Part shown: piece after piece, positions 45,304 through 53,972 of the stretch | Numbering within the stretch: position 1 is the stretch's first letter | How the letters are laid out: each line of letters opens with the position of its first letter | The notes under the pieces: generated by a model | Databases searched by the model: none | Told to the model about the DNA's origin: nothing | The model's input: only the letters and a program-made list of their open reading frames with translations | Translations under genes and position numbers: made by a program | Origin: CBDHHC01 sp965263345 | GTDB taxonomy: Bacteria; Pseudomonadota; Alphaproteobacteria; Rhizobiales; CBDHHC01 | Reading direction: 5' to 3' | Length of the DNA: 64,000 nucleotides | Assembly (NCBI GenBank): GCA_965263345.1 | Contig: CBDHHC010000016.1 | Location: 124,001 to 188,000, forward strand

Positions 45304-46341
45304 TTAACTTGCTTCTACAAACTCAACATCCTGAGGCTCAGTAGATAATGATTCTACGATTTTGTTTTCTAAGTTATCTTTTGGTTGAGTTTTAGGTTCG
45401 CTAGAAGAAGCGCCAAATCCATCCGTTTTCATTTCAATCTGGGCAACATGTGTTTGAAGGATTGCACTAGCCCTGGATTCTTCTTCTTTATCCATCTTAA
45501 GAGTATACGCACCATTTTGGAAAAGAACTTCAATAGCACGTCCGACAGAGCGAATAATACGGTCACTTTCTTCTTCAGTAATAACGCCAGCGGTTTGTTT
45601 CGCATTTACATTGTTAACGAAACCGACTGCCATCAAAGCAACTTCAATTTGATAACGTACATTCTCGCTATCTTCATTAAACTTAATTTTATCCCAAACA
45701 TCAGAAATTATCGATGTCACATCTTTAATAACAGGAGGATTACCAAAAAAGTCAAAAGACTTTGAACTACCAGAATCTATACTTCCAACTGCCAAAGAAA
45801 CATATCCAGTTTTATTCATATAAGAAAAATTCTCATAAAGTTCTTCTACAGCTTTAATGACATTGGAAATAACCGCTGTATCAGTTAAAGAGTCACCTTT
45901 TTCGGCTACAAATACACGCAACCTGTTAACTTCTCGCTCAGCTCCATCTTTTAACTTTATAACAACATCCTCTTTATCCGTCTCACGAATAAGAAGATCT
46001 TTGAATTTTGGCATAACAAAAACAATATTATAAACACCAACTTCAATATCTGAGAGCATTTTTTGTGACAGATTACGGTCCCCATCTAACAATCCTGACC
46101 AAAAGTTAACGTTGATCAGCGGTGTAAGACCAAACAAGGACATAAGATATTTCTCACCTTCGCCAAAATTCAGGTGATGTTGTGAGAAAATACTATAAGA
46201 CATAAGCATTTTCTGAGTTAAGCCAGTATTATCTTCCGACGGAGGAGCTGAGCGACCCATTCTAAGTACATCTCTTACCTGTGAATCAATTAAAGCTTCC
46301 CGTAGTCTCTCCATAGCTTCTATAATACCATCACGGCGCAT
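45304..46341 (-). CDS. Conserved-looking protein of unknown function
   Basis: A 345-residue soluble protein. No motif known to me is present. It is mixed alpha/beta, acidic, and ends in a flexible tail of about 50 residues rich in Ser, Pro and Glu. The N-terminus (RRDGIIEAMERLREALI) is helical. It is divergent from the pseudouridine synthase gene by 90 bp and followed by tadA. A ribosome binding site (GGAGGG) supports the start. Confidence 0.72.
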   Translation of the reverse strand: MRRDGIIEAMERLREALIDSQVRDVLRMGRSAPPSEDNTGLTQKMLMSYSIFSQHHLNFGEGEKYLMSLFGLTPLINVNFWSGLLDGDRNLSQKMLSDIEVGVYNIVFVMPKFKDLLIRETDKEDVVIKLKDGAEREVNRLRVFVAEKGDSLTDTAVISNVIKAVEELYENFSYMNKTGYVSLAVGSIDSGSSKSFDFFGNPPVIKDVTSIISDVWDKIKFNEDSENVRYQIEVALMAVGFVNNVNAKQTAGVITEEESDRIIRSVGRAIEVLFQNGAYTLKMDKEEESRASAILQTHVAQIEMKTDGFGASSSEPKTQPKDNLENKIVESLSTEPQDVEFVEAS

Positions 46342-46431
46342 AGGGCCCTCCTAACTCAAATTTCTAACTAGATATATCTAGAACTAATTTATTATACAAA
46401 TAATATAATTGATTCAAATAAAAGGAGAAAC

Positions 46432-47306
46432 ATGGCAAACACGACAAAAACAACGCATGAAGACATTAGAATCGCCAAAGCTATAGCCCGTTCTGGCCTT
46501 TGCTCTCGTCGTGACGCGGAAAAATGGATTTTTCAAGGCAGAATTGCCATTAATGGTAAGCGATTAGACACTCCTGCCTATAATATTAAGGAAAATGACA
46601 AGATTACGGTTGACGGAAAACCACTTCCTGAACCACAAACAATCCAATTATGGCGTTATCATAAGCCAAAAGGCCTGGTAACCACCCATAAAGACCCCGA
46701 AGGTAGACCTACAGTTTTCCAATCTCTAAAAAATGATCTTCCACGTGTAATCTCAGTCGGAAGGCTCGATATTAATACAGAAGGCCTCTTATTATTAACC
46801 ACAGGTGGCAGTCTTTCTCGGGAATTAGAACTGCCTTCAACGGGATGGCTCAGAAAATACAGAGTAAGAGCGAATGGTAAGGTATCAGAAGATCAACTAA
46901 AACAACTTGCAGATGGAATATCAGTAGACGGAATAAAATACGGCCCCATAGAAGCCTCCTTAGAGAGGCTGCAAGGAACAAATTGCTGGTTAAATATTGG
47001 CCTGAGAGAGGGGAAAAACCGCGAAGTTAAAAATGTACTAGGCGCTTTAGGCTTGCAAGTAAACCGCCTCATTCGAGTATCTTATGGACCATTTGTTCTG
47101 GGGATATGAAAGCAGGCACTTTCGCAGAAGTAAAACGCAAAGCTCTTATTGAGCAACTTGGCAAAAAATTAAGCCTCAAAATAGGCCTAACACAAAACAA
47201 CAATAAAACTGGTCAAAAACCAACACCCATCAAAAACACTCAACGCACCAAAAAAACAACATTAACCAAAAAACCCCCTCGAAAGACACGCCCATCAGGA
47301 AAATAA
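46432..47306 (+). CDS. rluB: Ribosomal large-subunit pseudouridine synthase (RluB-type), frameshifted at tail
   Basis: The first frame (46432-47109) encodes a 225-residue S4 domain (IARSGLCSRRDAEKWI) plus RsuA/RluB catalytic domain with VGRLDINTEGLLLLT holding the catalytic Asp, and ends LGI-stop. The frame beginning at 47106 continues with KAGTFAEVKRKALIEQLG and a Lys/Pro-rich tail to 47306, as is usual in alphaproteobacterial RluB. One missing G in the run at 47100-47103 would join them (LGDMKAG). The catalytic part is complete. A sequencing error, a true frameshift or translational coupling of two parts are all possible. Confidence 0.87.
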
Positions 47307-47310
47307 GAGC

Positions 47311-47871
47311 ATGAGATTAGTCAGCGGCAATTATAAAGGCGCAAAACTCTTTGCCCCAAAAGGAACGAATACACGCCCAACATCTGACCGTGTCCGCGAG
47401 TCATTGTTTAATGTGTTATCTCATGGGATTGAAGAATTTTCACTTGAAAACACAAGAATCCTGGATCTATTTGCTGGAACAGGAGCACTAGGATTAGAAG
47501 CTTTATCAAGAGGCGCAAACTATTGCTTATTTGTTGAGGAAGATGCTGACGCACGTGGAGCCATTCGACGAAATATCGAAACTGTTGGTGCAATGGGAAT
47601 AACCAAAATTTTCAAAAGAGATGCAACAAGGCTCGGAGAGGTTGGCACTTATGGAGAATTTGATATCCTCTTTGCTGACCCGCCATATGAAAAAGGCTTA
47701 GGGGAAAAAGCACTTCTCTCAGCTCAAAAAGGTGGATGGTTAAAACAAAACGCTATTTGCGTTCTTGAAGAAAGAATATCGGCAGACTTTAAAACACCTG
47801 AAAACTTTACTATTCTTGATGAACGAACCTACGGCGATACAGTCATCCGAATTGGTCGTTTTCAGCACTAA
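47311..47871 (+). CDS. rsmD: 16S rRNA m2G966 methyltransferase RsmD
   Basis: A 186-residue SAM-dependent methyltransferase. The family start MRLVSGNYKGAKLFAPKG, the RPTSDRVRESLFNVL region, SAM-binding DLFAGTGALGLEALSRGA and the catalytic DPPY motif are all present. It modifies guanine 966 of 16S rRNA. It follows the RluB gene by 4 bp and is probably in its operon; it overlaps the stop of the opposite glycosyltransferase gene by 4 bp. Confidence 0.95.
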   Translation: MRLVSGNYKGAKLFAPKGTNTRPTSDRVRESLFNVLSHGIEEFSLENTRILDLFAGTGALGLEALSRGANYCLFVEEDADARGAIRRNIETVGAMGITKIFKRDATRLGEVGTYGEFDILFADPPYEKGLGEKALLSAQKGGWLKQNAICVLEERISADFKTPENFTILDERTYGDTVIRIGRFQH

Positions 47872-48524
47872 CGAATAGGAGCAATATGCCGACTGGCATA
47901 TGTTTTAAGCGTCAAATACTCTTCAACAGTATCAATATCACCAAGCTCCATAATCTGAGTAACCTTATGTGCCGATAAATTTACAAGGGTATCCTCTAAC
48001 GTATATGGACTAGACCACCTGACATTCCCGAACATTGAGAGAATTTTTGGAAAACGTTTCTGCCCAACCAACCAATATCCACCATCATCAGCCGGCCCAA
48101 ACACGGCATCATATTTCCCAAGCTTTTGAAAAGCAGTCATTATATGAAATGGCTGAATTTCTGGGATATCAGTACCAATAATCACAACAGGTCCTGGAGG
48201 AAGTTCATCCATCACAGATTGCATCCGTTGCCCCAAACACCCCTTACCTTGTCCTATGCGGGGTAATTCAGAAAACCAAAACGGATGAATAACATCTTGA
48301 TCAGGAGAAACCGCTAGCCAGGTTTCCCAGCGCGTATCAGCAGCAACTCTTCGTATAACATTTTTCACCATATGTCGGTAAAATTGGGTTGCAACACAAA
48401 CACCAATATCTCTGCCCAAACGAGTCTTAACCCGTCCTGCTTTTGGTGTTTTAACCATAATGACAACCCTGCGGGCAAAGCCAGACCTTTTTAACCCAAA
48501 AACTGACATTGGAGAACTACCCAT
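47868..48524 (-). CDS. TIGR04282-type glycosyltransferase
   Basis: A 218-residue DUF2064 protein. Features are MVKTPKAGRVKTRLGRDIG near the start and VVIIGTDIPEIQ and GPADDGGYWLVG in the nucleotide-sugar pocket. It overlaps the TIGR04283 glycosyltransferase gene by 8 bp. This pair is common and is thought to act in the same arsenosugar or glycolipid-like pathway, though no arsenic genes are nearby. Confidence 0.9.
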   Translation of the reverse strand: MGSSPMSVFGLKRSGFARRVVIMVKTPKAGRVKTRLGRDIGVCVATQFYRHMVKNVIRRVAADTRWETWLAVSPDQDVIHPFWFSELPRIGQGKGCLGQRMQSVMDELPPGPVVIIGTDIPEIQPFHIMTAFQKLGKYDAVFGPADDGGYWLVGQKRFPKILSMFGNVRWSSPYTLEDTLVNLSAHKVTQIMELGDIDTVEEYLTLKTYASRHIAPIR

Positions 48525-49209
48525 ATAAACGTTCGATATAACGTGGAGGGACTCTTAAATAATAAAGCATAAGGCAGGATATATTTCGAAATGAGCGAAA
48601 GAAATATCCTTCATTTTTGAATCGAAGAGCACTCGTAACAGCATGGTGTCTTAAAATAATAACACGTCGACGACCTAAACGCTGAACAATATCAACATCT
48701 TCCATCAGCGGAATTTTTTTAAAACCACCCAGATCTTGATAAAGCTGTTTTGGAACAAGAAGTCCTTGATCCCCATAAGGCAGTTTAAATAAAAAACATC
48801 TCCAGGAAACCAGACTTTCTAAGATACGCGGCATAGTCCCAAAATCATCTAAGGCAAATTTAAAGGCTGCTGCACTAGGCTTGCGCTCACCATTTTCGAT
48901 ATACTCTATATATGATGAGACTTCCTCTTCCCATCCCTGCTCTAGCACAGTATCCGAATGTAAAAAAAGCAGCCACTTCCCACGAGCAATCTCAGCACCC
49001 GCAGCCATTTGCGTCCCACGCCCCCTTGGAGCTTGAAGATACTCAGCTCCAGCAGAATCGCAGATTTTTGAAACAAATGGATCCGTAGACCCGCCATCAA
49101 CCACAATAACCTCGCTAATCATCCCCTTCAAAACCGCAGGAATCAAGGCTGCAAGGCAATTTGAAAACCTCTTTTCAGGGTTTAAAGTTGGTATAATTAC
49201 AGAAATCAT
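48517..49209 (-). CDS. TIGR04283-type family 2 glycosyltransferase
   Basis: A 230-residue GT2 enzyme. It shows VIIPTLNPEKRF, the metal-binding VVDGGSTD and LFLHSDTVLEQGW (DxD equivalent), and MEDVDIVQRLGRR. Its C-terminal end lies inside the start of the TIGR04282 partner. The start ATG at 49209 gives the normal family N-terminus; a GTG at 49239 is an alternative. Confidence 0.9.
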   Translation of the reverse strand: MISVIIPTLNPEKRFSNCLAALIPAVLKGMISEVIVVDGGSTDPFVSKICDSAGAEYLQAPRGRGTQMAAGAEIARGKWLLFLHSDTVLEQGWEEEVSSYIEYIENGERKPSAAAFKFALDDFGTMPRILESLVSWRCFLFKLPYGDQGLLVPKQLYQDLGGFKKIPLMEDVDIVQRLGRRRVIILRHHAVTSALRFKNEGYFFRSFRNISCLMLYYLRVPPRYIERLYG

Positions 49210-49301
49210 GGAAACAGTCTTATCGTTCTCAGCCAGCACACAACAAATGTTCTTTATTTGTTCTAAAAAATGATATAGATTCCGTATATCACAGATTAAT
49301 T

Positions 49302-50405
49302 ATGAAGTCTTTCAAAATGAACAATGCAAATCAAGACAAAAAAATATCAGCAGAAAGACGAAAGGGTAGAGGCAGTCGATCAAATATATCAGGACGTTAC
49401 GAAAAACAACAATATGAAGACTTTGATGATAATTGGGGAAGCCTGGAGGATCTTCCTGTATTGAAAACATCTGTTCAACATGAAGTCGTCAAAAAAATCC
49501 TCACAACCAATCAATCACCTGACATCCCTTTTGACCAATCCATCAACCCTTATAGAGGATGCGAGCACGGTTGCCCTTATTGTTTTGCCCGCCCAACCCA
49601 TGCCTATATGGGGCTCTCACCTGGTTTGGATTTTGAATCAAAACTCTATGCAAAAACCAATGCTGCTGAATGCTTATTAAAGGAACTGGCAAATCCGAGA
49701 TATAAAATAAAAACAATTGCCCTTGGCACCAACACAGACCCATATCAACCAATCGAGCGAGACTATAAAATCACGAGATCAATTTTAGACATATGCAATC
49801 AAACCAATCATCCCGTTACGATTGTAACCAAATCTGCACTCATATGCCGCGATTTGGATATCCTATCTGAACTAGCTGAAAAAGAATTGGTAAGAGTAGC
49901 CTTATCTGTCACAACTCTAGACAAAGAGCTAGCAAGAAGCATGGAACCAAGAGCAAGCACACCCTTTAAACGCATAGAAGCCCTAAAAAAGCTCTATCAC
50001 GCAAACATTCCCACAATTTCTATGATGGCACCAATTATCCCCTCGCTAAATGACCCAGAAATTGAAAATATCTTGGAACACGTAAAAGCTGCAGGCGTGT
50101 TAACTGCATATTATGTCCTCTTACGCCTCCCCCTAGAATTAAAAGAGATATTTGAAGAATGGCTTGAGACAGACTTTCCAAATCGAAGAACACGAATATT
50201 CTCACTCATAAAATCAATGAGAAAAGGAAAACTCTATGAAGCAAAATGGGGAGAACGAATGCGCGGAACAGGACCATACGCAGATTTAATTGATCAACGT
50301 TTTAGATTGGCAAAAACAAGACTCGGTCTAACCAAACAACTACCCCCGCTCAGAACAGACTTGTTCCAACCGCCATCTCTAGATAATCAACTTAGGTTAT
50401 TATGA
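49302..50405 (+). CDS. PA0069-family radical SAM protein
   Basis: A 367-residue radical SAM enzyme related to SplB-like proteins. The 4Fe-4S motif is in YRGCEHGCPYCFARPTH (CxxxCxxC near residue 90). The N-terminal 60 residues are basic, and the ALGTNTDPYQP motif is diagnostic of the family. The substrate is not established. It is divergent from the glycosyltransferase pair. Confidence 0.9.
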   Translation: MKSFKMNNANQDKKISAERRKGRGSRSNISGRYEKQQYEDFDDNWGSLEDLPVLKTSVQHEVVKKILTTNQSPDIPFDQSINPYRGCEHGCPYCFARPTHAYMGLSPGLDFESKLYAKTNAAECLLKELANPRYKIKTIALGTNTDPYQPIERDYKITRSILDICNQTNHPVTIVTKSALICRDLDILSELAEKELVRVALSVTTLDKELARSMEPRASTPFKRIEALKKLYHANIPTISMMAPIIPSLNDPEIENILEHVKAAGVLTAYYVLLRLPLELKEIFEEWLETDFPNRRTRIFSLIKSMRKGKLYEAKWGERMRGTGPYADLIDQRFRLAKTRLGLTKQLPPLRTDLFQPPSLDNQLRLL

Positions 50406-50467
50406 ATATAACAATACATCTTATGCTTGCGCTCCATCATAAAGGACAAGCATCAGGCGCATAATTA

Positions 50468-50695
50468 TCAAAAGTTTTCAATAATACGAGAAGACTTTAA
50501 ACGAAAACGATCCAAAACTTCTTCAACGGAATAACGACGACACCCAGTCTCAGGTGCTTCTGAATTTTGCTGTAATAATCTCTCTTCAACCAATTGTTGA
50601 ATAAATTCCGAATACGTCAAGCCAAGTTCCCGGCTAGATTTCTTCACATCTTCTGCAATATTATCATCAATACATATTTCAAGTACTTTAGTCAT
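50468..50695 (-). CDS. Small RHH-like protein (possible antitoxin)
   Basis: A 75-residue protein. The first 45 residues look like a ribbon-helix-helix (KVLEICIDDNIAEDVKKSS, LTYSEFIQQLVEERL), and the tail is acidic and basic mixed. No toxin gene adjoins it on either side, so it is a solitary DNA-binding protein or an orphan antitoxin. Confidence 0.6.
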   Translation of the reverse strand: MTKVLEICIDDNIAEDVKKSSRELGLTYSEFIQQLVEERLLQQNSEAPETGCRRYSVEEVLDRFRLKSSRIIENF

Positions 50696-50829
50696 GAGTG
50701 TGAGTATAAAGTACCTAAAATTTTCTACAAGTGCGCAAATGTTACAATTCTGTGGGAAGTGAATAATAAAAGTACCTTGTTATAAGTAATATAAAATGCC
50801 AAATTAAGGAACTGTTTGCACATAATACC

Positions 50830-51060
50830 AAAAAGTACGAATTGACAATATGTGATATATCTGGTGACCACAAACCAATTGCATTTTTTTCATCTGATAA
50901 ACCTTTCTTACCATGACAAGTAGGCGAACGTTTTGATGATCATGGATGGGAAAGATTGGATGGTGAAATCATCTATCAATTAAGAGTTGACTTACAACCT
51001 TATTCTGGGCCTCGCTCACCTGCTTGGGGACATCATAATCCATTGATGAATGAGAGTTAA
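50830..51060 (+). pseudogene. ORF interrupted by one stop, unknown family
   Basis: An in-frame run from 50830 to the stop at 51058 reads like a real protein (ICDISGDHKPIAFFSSDKPF, then VGERFDDHGWERLDGEII, then GPRSPAWGHHNPL) except for a TGA at 50914-50916. No start codon is obvious. It ends overlapping the stop of the opposite ATPase gene. It is probably a decayed gene; I do not recognise the family. Confidence 0.45.
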
Positions 51061-51839
51061 GAATCTTTGTCTTGCAACTCTTCCTCAATAAAATCATTTG
51101 GATTAGCTGTAAATTCTTTATAAAGTTTAAAATGATCTGTTTCCGTAAAATTTATTTCCTCAATACCTAAATGATTTATTTCAAGTAAACATGCATGAGG
51201 AAAAGCCATCAATAACGGAGAGTGCGTTGCCATGATAACTTGTGCATTTTGTGCCGAATGTATCCTGTTCAGAATTCGAAGAAGATCTATTTGCCGACGA
51301 GGGGATAAAGCACTTTCAGGTTCATCCATAAAGTAAATACCTTGACGAGAACACCTTTCTTCAAAAAAACGGATGAAGCCTTCACCATGAGACCATGACA
51401 AAAAATCAGGAGGTGCTGACGCAAAAGGATCTTCCAAAGCTGCTTGATCCAGATAACGGGCAACCGAAAAAAATGACTCAGCTCTAAAAAACCACCCATT
51501 TGTGACTTTAGGTAACCAACTTGCACGTAACGCATTAGCAAGTTGAGAACCACTTTTATCAACAGCTTGAGAGTGATCTACAGCTCTGTAACCTTTTCCA
51601 CCGCCAGCTTCATCATAACCAGCCAATGCAGCAATTGCTTCTATGAGCGTAGATTTGCCTGTCCCATTTTCTCCAACAATAATTGTAATTGGACGCGTAA
51701 AAGAAAGTTGAAATTTTCCTCTATTCATCCAGGGAAGATTAAAAGGATAGTGAGTTTCCTTTTTGATTATTTCTTCACTTACGACAATCTGTTTTAAATA
51801 AGGAGCAGGTAGTTTTGTACTACGGCTTTTACGAGCCAT
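51057..51839 (-). CDS. AAA (ABC-type) ATPase
   Basis: A 260-residue soluble ATPase. Walker A is VGENGTGKSTLIEAI (about residue 54), the Walker B YFMDEPESALSP (about 170) contains the catalytic Glu, and ATHSPLLMAF supplies the H-loop. It belongs to the AAA_21/RecF-like group of single ATPases with unassigned roles. It lies 72 bp upstream of serB on the same strand. No nuclease partner is next to it, so a defence role (as in Septu or OLD systems) is not supported. Confidence 0.88.
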   Translation of the reverse strand: MARKSRSTKLPAPYLKQIVVSEEIIKKETHYPFNLPWMNRGKFQLSFTRPITIIVGENGTGKSTLIEAIAALAGYDEAGGGKGYRAVDHSQAVDKSGSQLANALRASWLPKVTNGWFFRAESFFSVARYLDQAALEDPFASAPPDFLSWSHGEGFIRFFEERCSRQGIYFMDEPESALSPRRQIDLLRILNRIHSAQNAQVIMATHSPLLMAFPHACLLEINHLGIEEINFTETDHFKLYKEFTANPNDFIEEELQDKDS

Positions 51840-51911
51840 ACATTTTCCTAAAAGAAATTAATCCAAAAATCTAATGTAACTTCACACCTTTAATTATACA
51901 AGGGTTCTCCC

Positions 51912-52805
51912 CTAAACAAACTCATCCCGCTTATACCCCTGCATAAACAACAGAGCTGTCAGATCTCCATAATTCACTTGAACATCAGCCTGATCGGCAA
52001 CCACAGGCTTGGCATGAAAGGCAACACCTAATCCTGCCGCCTCAATCATCGCCAAATCATTCGCACCATCCCCAACAGCCAACGCATCTTCAACCGCAAA
52101 ATCCTGATCAACACAATACTGTTTCAACGCTGCTAATTTTGCTTCACGCCCTAAAATTGGCTCAACAACATTGCCTGTCAGTTCCCCATTCTCAATCTCA
52201 AGCACATTTGCCTGGTTCGTATGAAACCCAACCATCTGCCCTATGCGTTGCGTGAAAAATGTAAACCCACCAGAAACAAGTGCACAATAATGCCCATGTT
52301 TACTCATGGTCTGGATAAGTGTCTTGGCCCCAGGCATTAATTCAATCTTCTCAGAAATAACCTGATCAAGAACGTCTTCCTTAAGTCCTTTCAGAAGACC
52401 AACACGCTCTTTCAATGCATTATCAAAATCAAGCTCACCACGCATAGCCTGTTCTGTAATGGCAGAAATTTTGTCTTTCAATCCTGCAAAATCCGCAATT
52501 TCATCAATGCATTCTTGCTGAATAATCGTTGAATCCATATCCGCTATCAGTAACTTCTTCCTCAAGCCTGCTCTCTCACGAATTGCAATATCAACAGGAA
52601 GCTCTGTATATTTTTCTGCTATATAATTATGTAAAGGAGCAATATCTGCCTCAGTTGCTTCAAATGGAATTAAACAGGCTTCTCGCTCACTCAACCATTC
52701 AACGGCTTGAGCATTAGGAAGATATTTAGAGAGACTTGCAATATCCTCATCATGAAGCGGACAAACCTCTTTATTGCTAACAAGAATTAGTACATATTCA
52801 GTCAT
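51912..52805 (-). CDS. serB: Phosphoserine phosphatase
   Basis: A 297-residue HAD enzyme, the final step of serine synthesis. An N-terminal ACT-like domain (about 1-75) precedes the catalytic domain with the nucleophile in IADMDSTIIQQECIDEIA, then LVSGGFTFF, and GDGANDLAMI. The length and order match alphaproteobacterial SerB. It is divergent from miaA. Confidence 0.96.
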   Translation of the reverse strand: MTEYVLILVSNKEVCPLHDEDIASLSKYLPNAQAVEWLSEREACLIPFEATEADIAPLHNYIAEKYTELPVDIAIRERAGLRKKLLIADMDSTIIQQECIDEIADFAGLKDKISAITEQAMRGELDFDNALKERVGLLKGLKEDVLDQVISEKIELMPGAKTLIQTMSKHGHYCALVSGGFTFFTQRIGQMVGFHTNQANVLEIENGELTGNVVEPILGREAKLAALKQYCVDQDFAVEDALAVGDGANDLAMIEAAGLGVAFHAKPVVADQADVQVNYGDLTALLFMQGYKRDEFV

Positions 52806-52899
52806 TACAAGTTGCCAATCTTTTCAACAAAATGATATTTTATAAAAACTTAATCTAGTCTTCTAAAAACCTTATACGCTTGGATAAACATCAAAATCT

Positions 52900-53778
52900 A
52901 TGAGCAATATTGACGCCATTTTAATCGCAGGTCCAACAGCAAGTGGAAAATCAGCCTATGCCATCAAACAGGCCCAGAAGCATAATGGCATAATCATAAA
53001 CACTGACTCGATGCAAATTTATCGTGAATTAAGAGTCTTAACGGCCCGCCCAAGCAAGGAAGAAGAAGCCGAGGCCCCCCATGCACTCTATGGAACAATT
53101 CCAGGAAAAATACATTATTCCGTAGGCCATTGGGTTGAAGATATAAAAAAAATACTAGAGGACTGTAAAAATAAAAAACGACTCCCCATTTTCACAGGTG
53201 GAACAGGCCTTTATTTCTCAGCATTACTCAAAGGCCTATCGCCAGTCCCTGAAATCCCTGAAGAAATCCGCAACTATTGGCGCCAGAAAGCCAAAAGAGT
53301 AAACATAAATGAACTTCACGAAACATTAAAAAAACGTGATCCAATAATGGCCCAACAGCTCAATGAGATGGATACCCAAAGAATTACCAGAGCACTTGAA
53401 GTTATTGATGCAACAGATACTTCCCTTGCGGAATGGCAAAAACAGCAAGGTACACCTCTACTAAAGACTGAGAATCTAGAAAAATATGTAATTGCTCCTG
53501 AGAGAGAAATTCTCTACGAACGTTGCAATTCACGTTTTGACACGATGGTCAGAGAAGGCGCCTTAGAAGAGGTCAAAGCCCTTCTTAACCATAATCTAGA
53601 TGAAGCACTGCCAATAATGAGAGCACTAGGTGTAAAACCATTTACCCAATATTTAACACATCAAATATCTCTAGACCAAGCTATCGAACAGTCAAAACAA
53701 GACACACGACGCTACGCAAAAAGACAAATGACATGGCTTAGAAGTAATATGATTACCTGGAAATGGCTACAAAAGTAA
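52900..53778 (+). CDS. miaA: tRNA dimethylallyltransferase
   Basis: A 292-residue prenyltransferase that adds dimethylallyl to A37 of tRNAs reading UNN codons. The P-loop GPTASGKSAYAI (about residue 10), NTDSMQIYREL and FTGGTGLYFSALLKG are present, and the C-terminus has RRYAKRQMTWLR. It is divergent from serB by 94 bp, and ilvB follows on the same strand after 194 bp. Confidence 0.96.
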   Translation: MSNIDAILIAGPTASGKSAYAIKQAQKHNGIIINTDSMQIYRELRVLTARPSKEEEAEAPHALYGTIPGKIHYSVGHWVEDIKKILEDCKNKKRLPIFTGGTGLYFSALLKGLSPVPEIPEEIRNYWRQKAKRVNINELHETLKKRDPIMAQQLNEMDTQRITRALEVIDATDTSLAEWQKQQGTPLLKTENLEKYVIAPEREILYERCNSRFDTMVREGALEEVKALLNHNLDEALPIMRALGVKPFTQYLTHQISLDQAIEQSKQDTRRYAKRQMTWLRSNMITWKWLQK

Positions 53779-53972
53779 TATATGGCAAGAAAAAAGTCAT
53801 ATTTTTTTCATTTTATATCTTTTTTACTGTTGACCTATGTCAAAACGCATTATACCGTGCTGATAAATCATGTTGCAGTGCAATCTAACATTTCAGCCTG
53901 TCTAATAAGATTGAATGAAGTAAATGGATTGCTACAAATAAGAGATTATTGTCATCGCAAGGAGTAAGAACG

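Noticed and set aside
51057..51839. AAA ATPase as part of an antiphage system
   Set aside because: There is no nuclease or other effector gene next to it; the neighbours are serB and a broken ORF.
53782..53967. 61-codon frame ahead of ilvB as an attenuation leader peptide
   Set aside because: It has no run of Leu, Ile or Val codons and no alternative hairpin pair that I could draw near its end. A promoter-like TTGACC with TATACC has a spacing of only 15 bp, so I did not annotate it.
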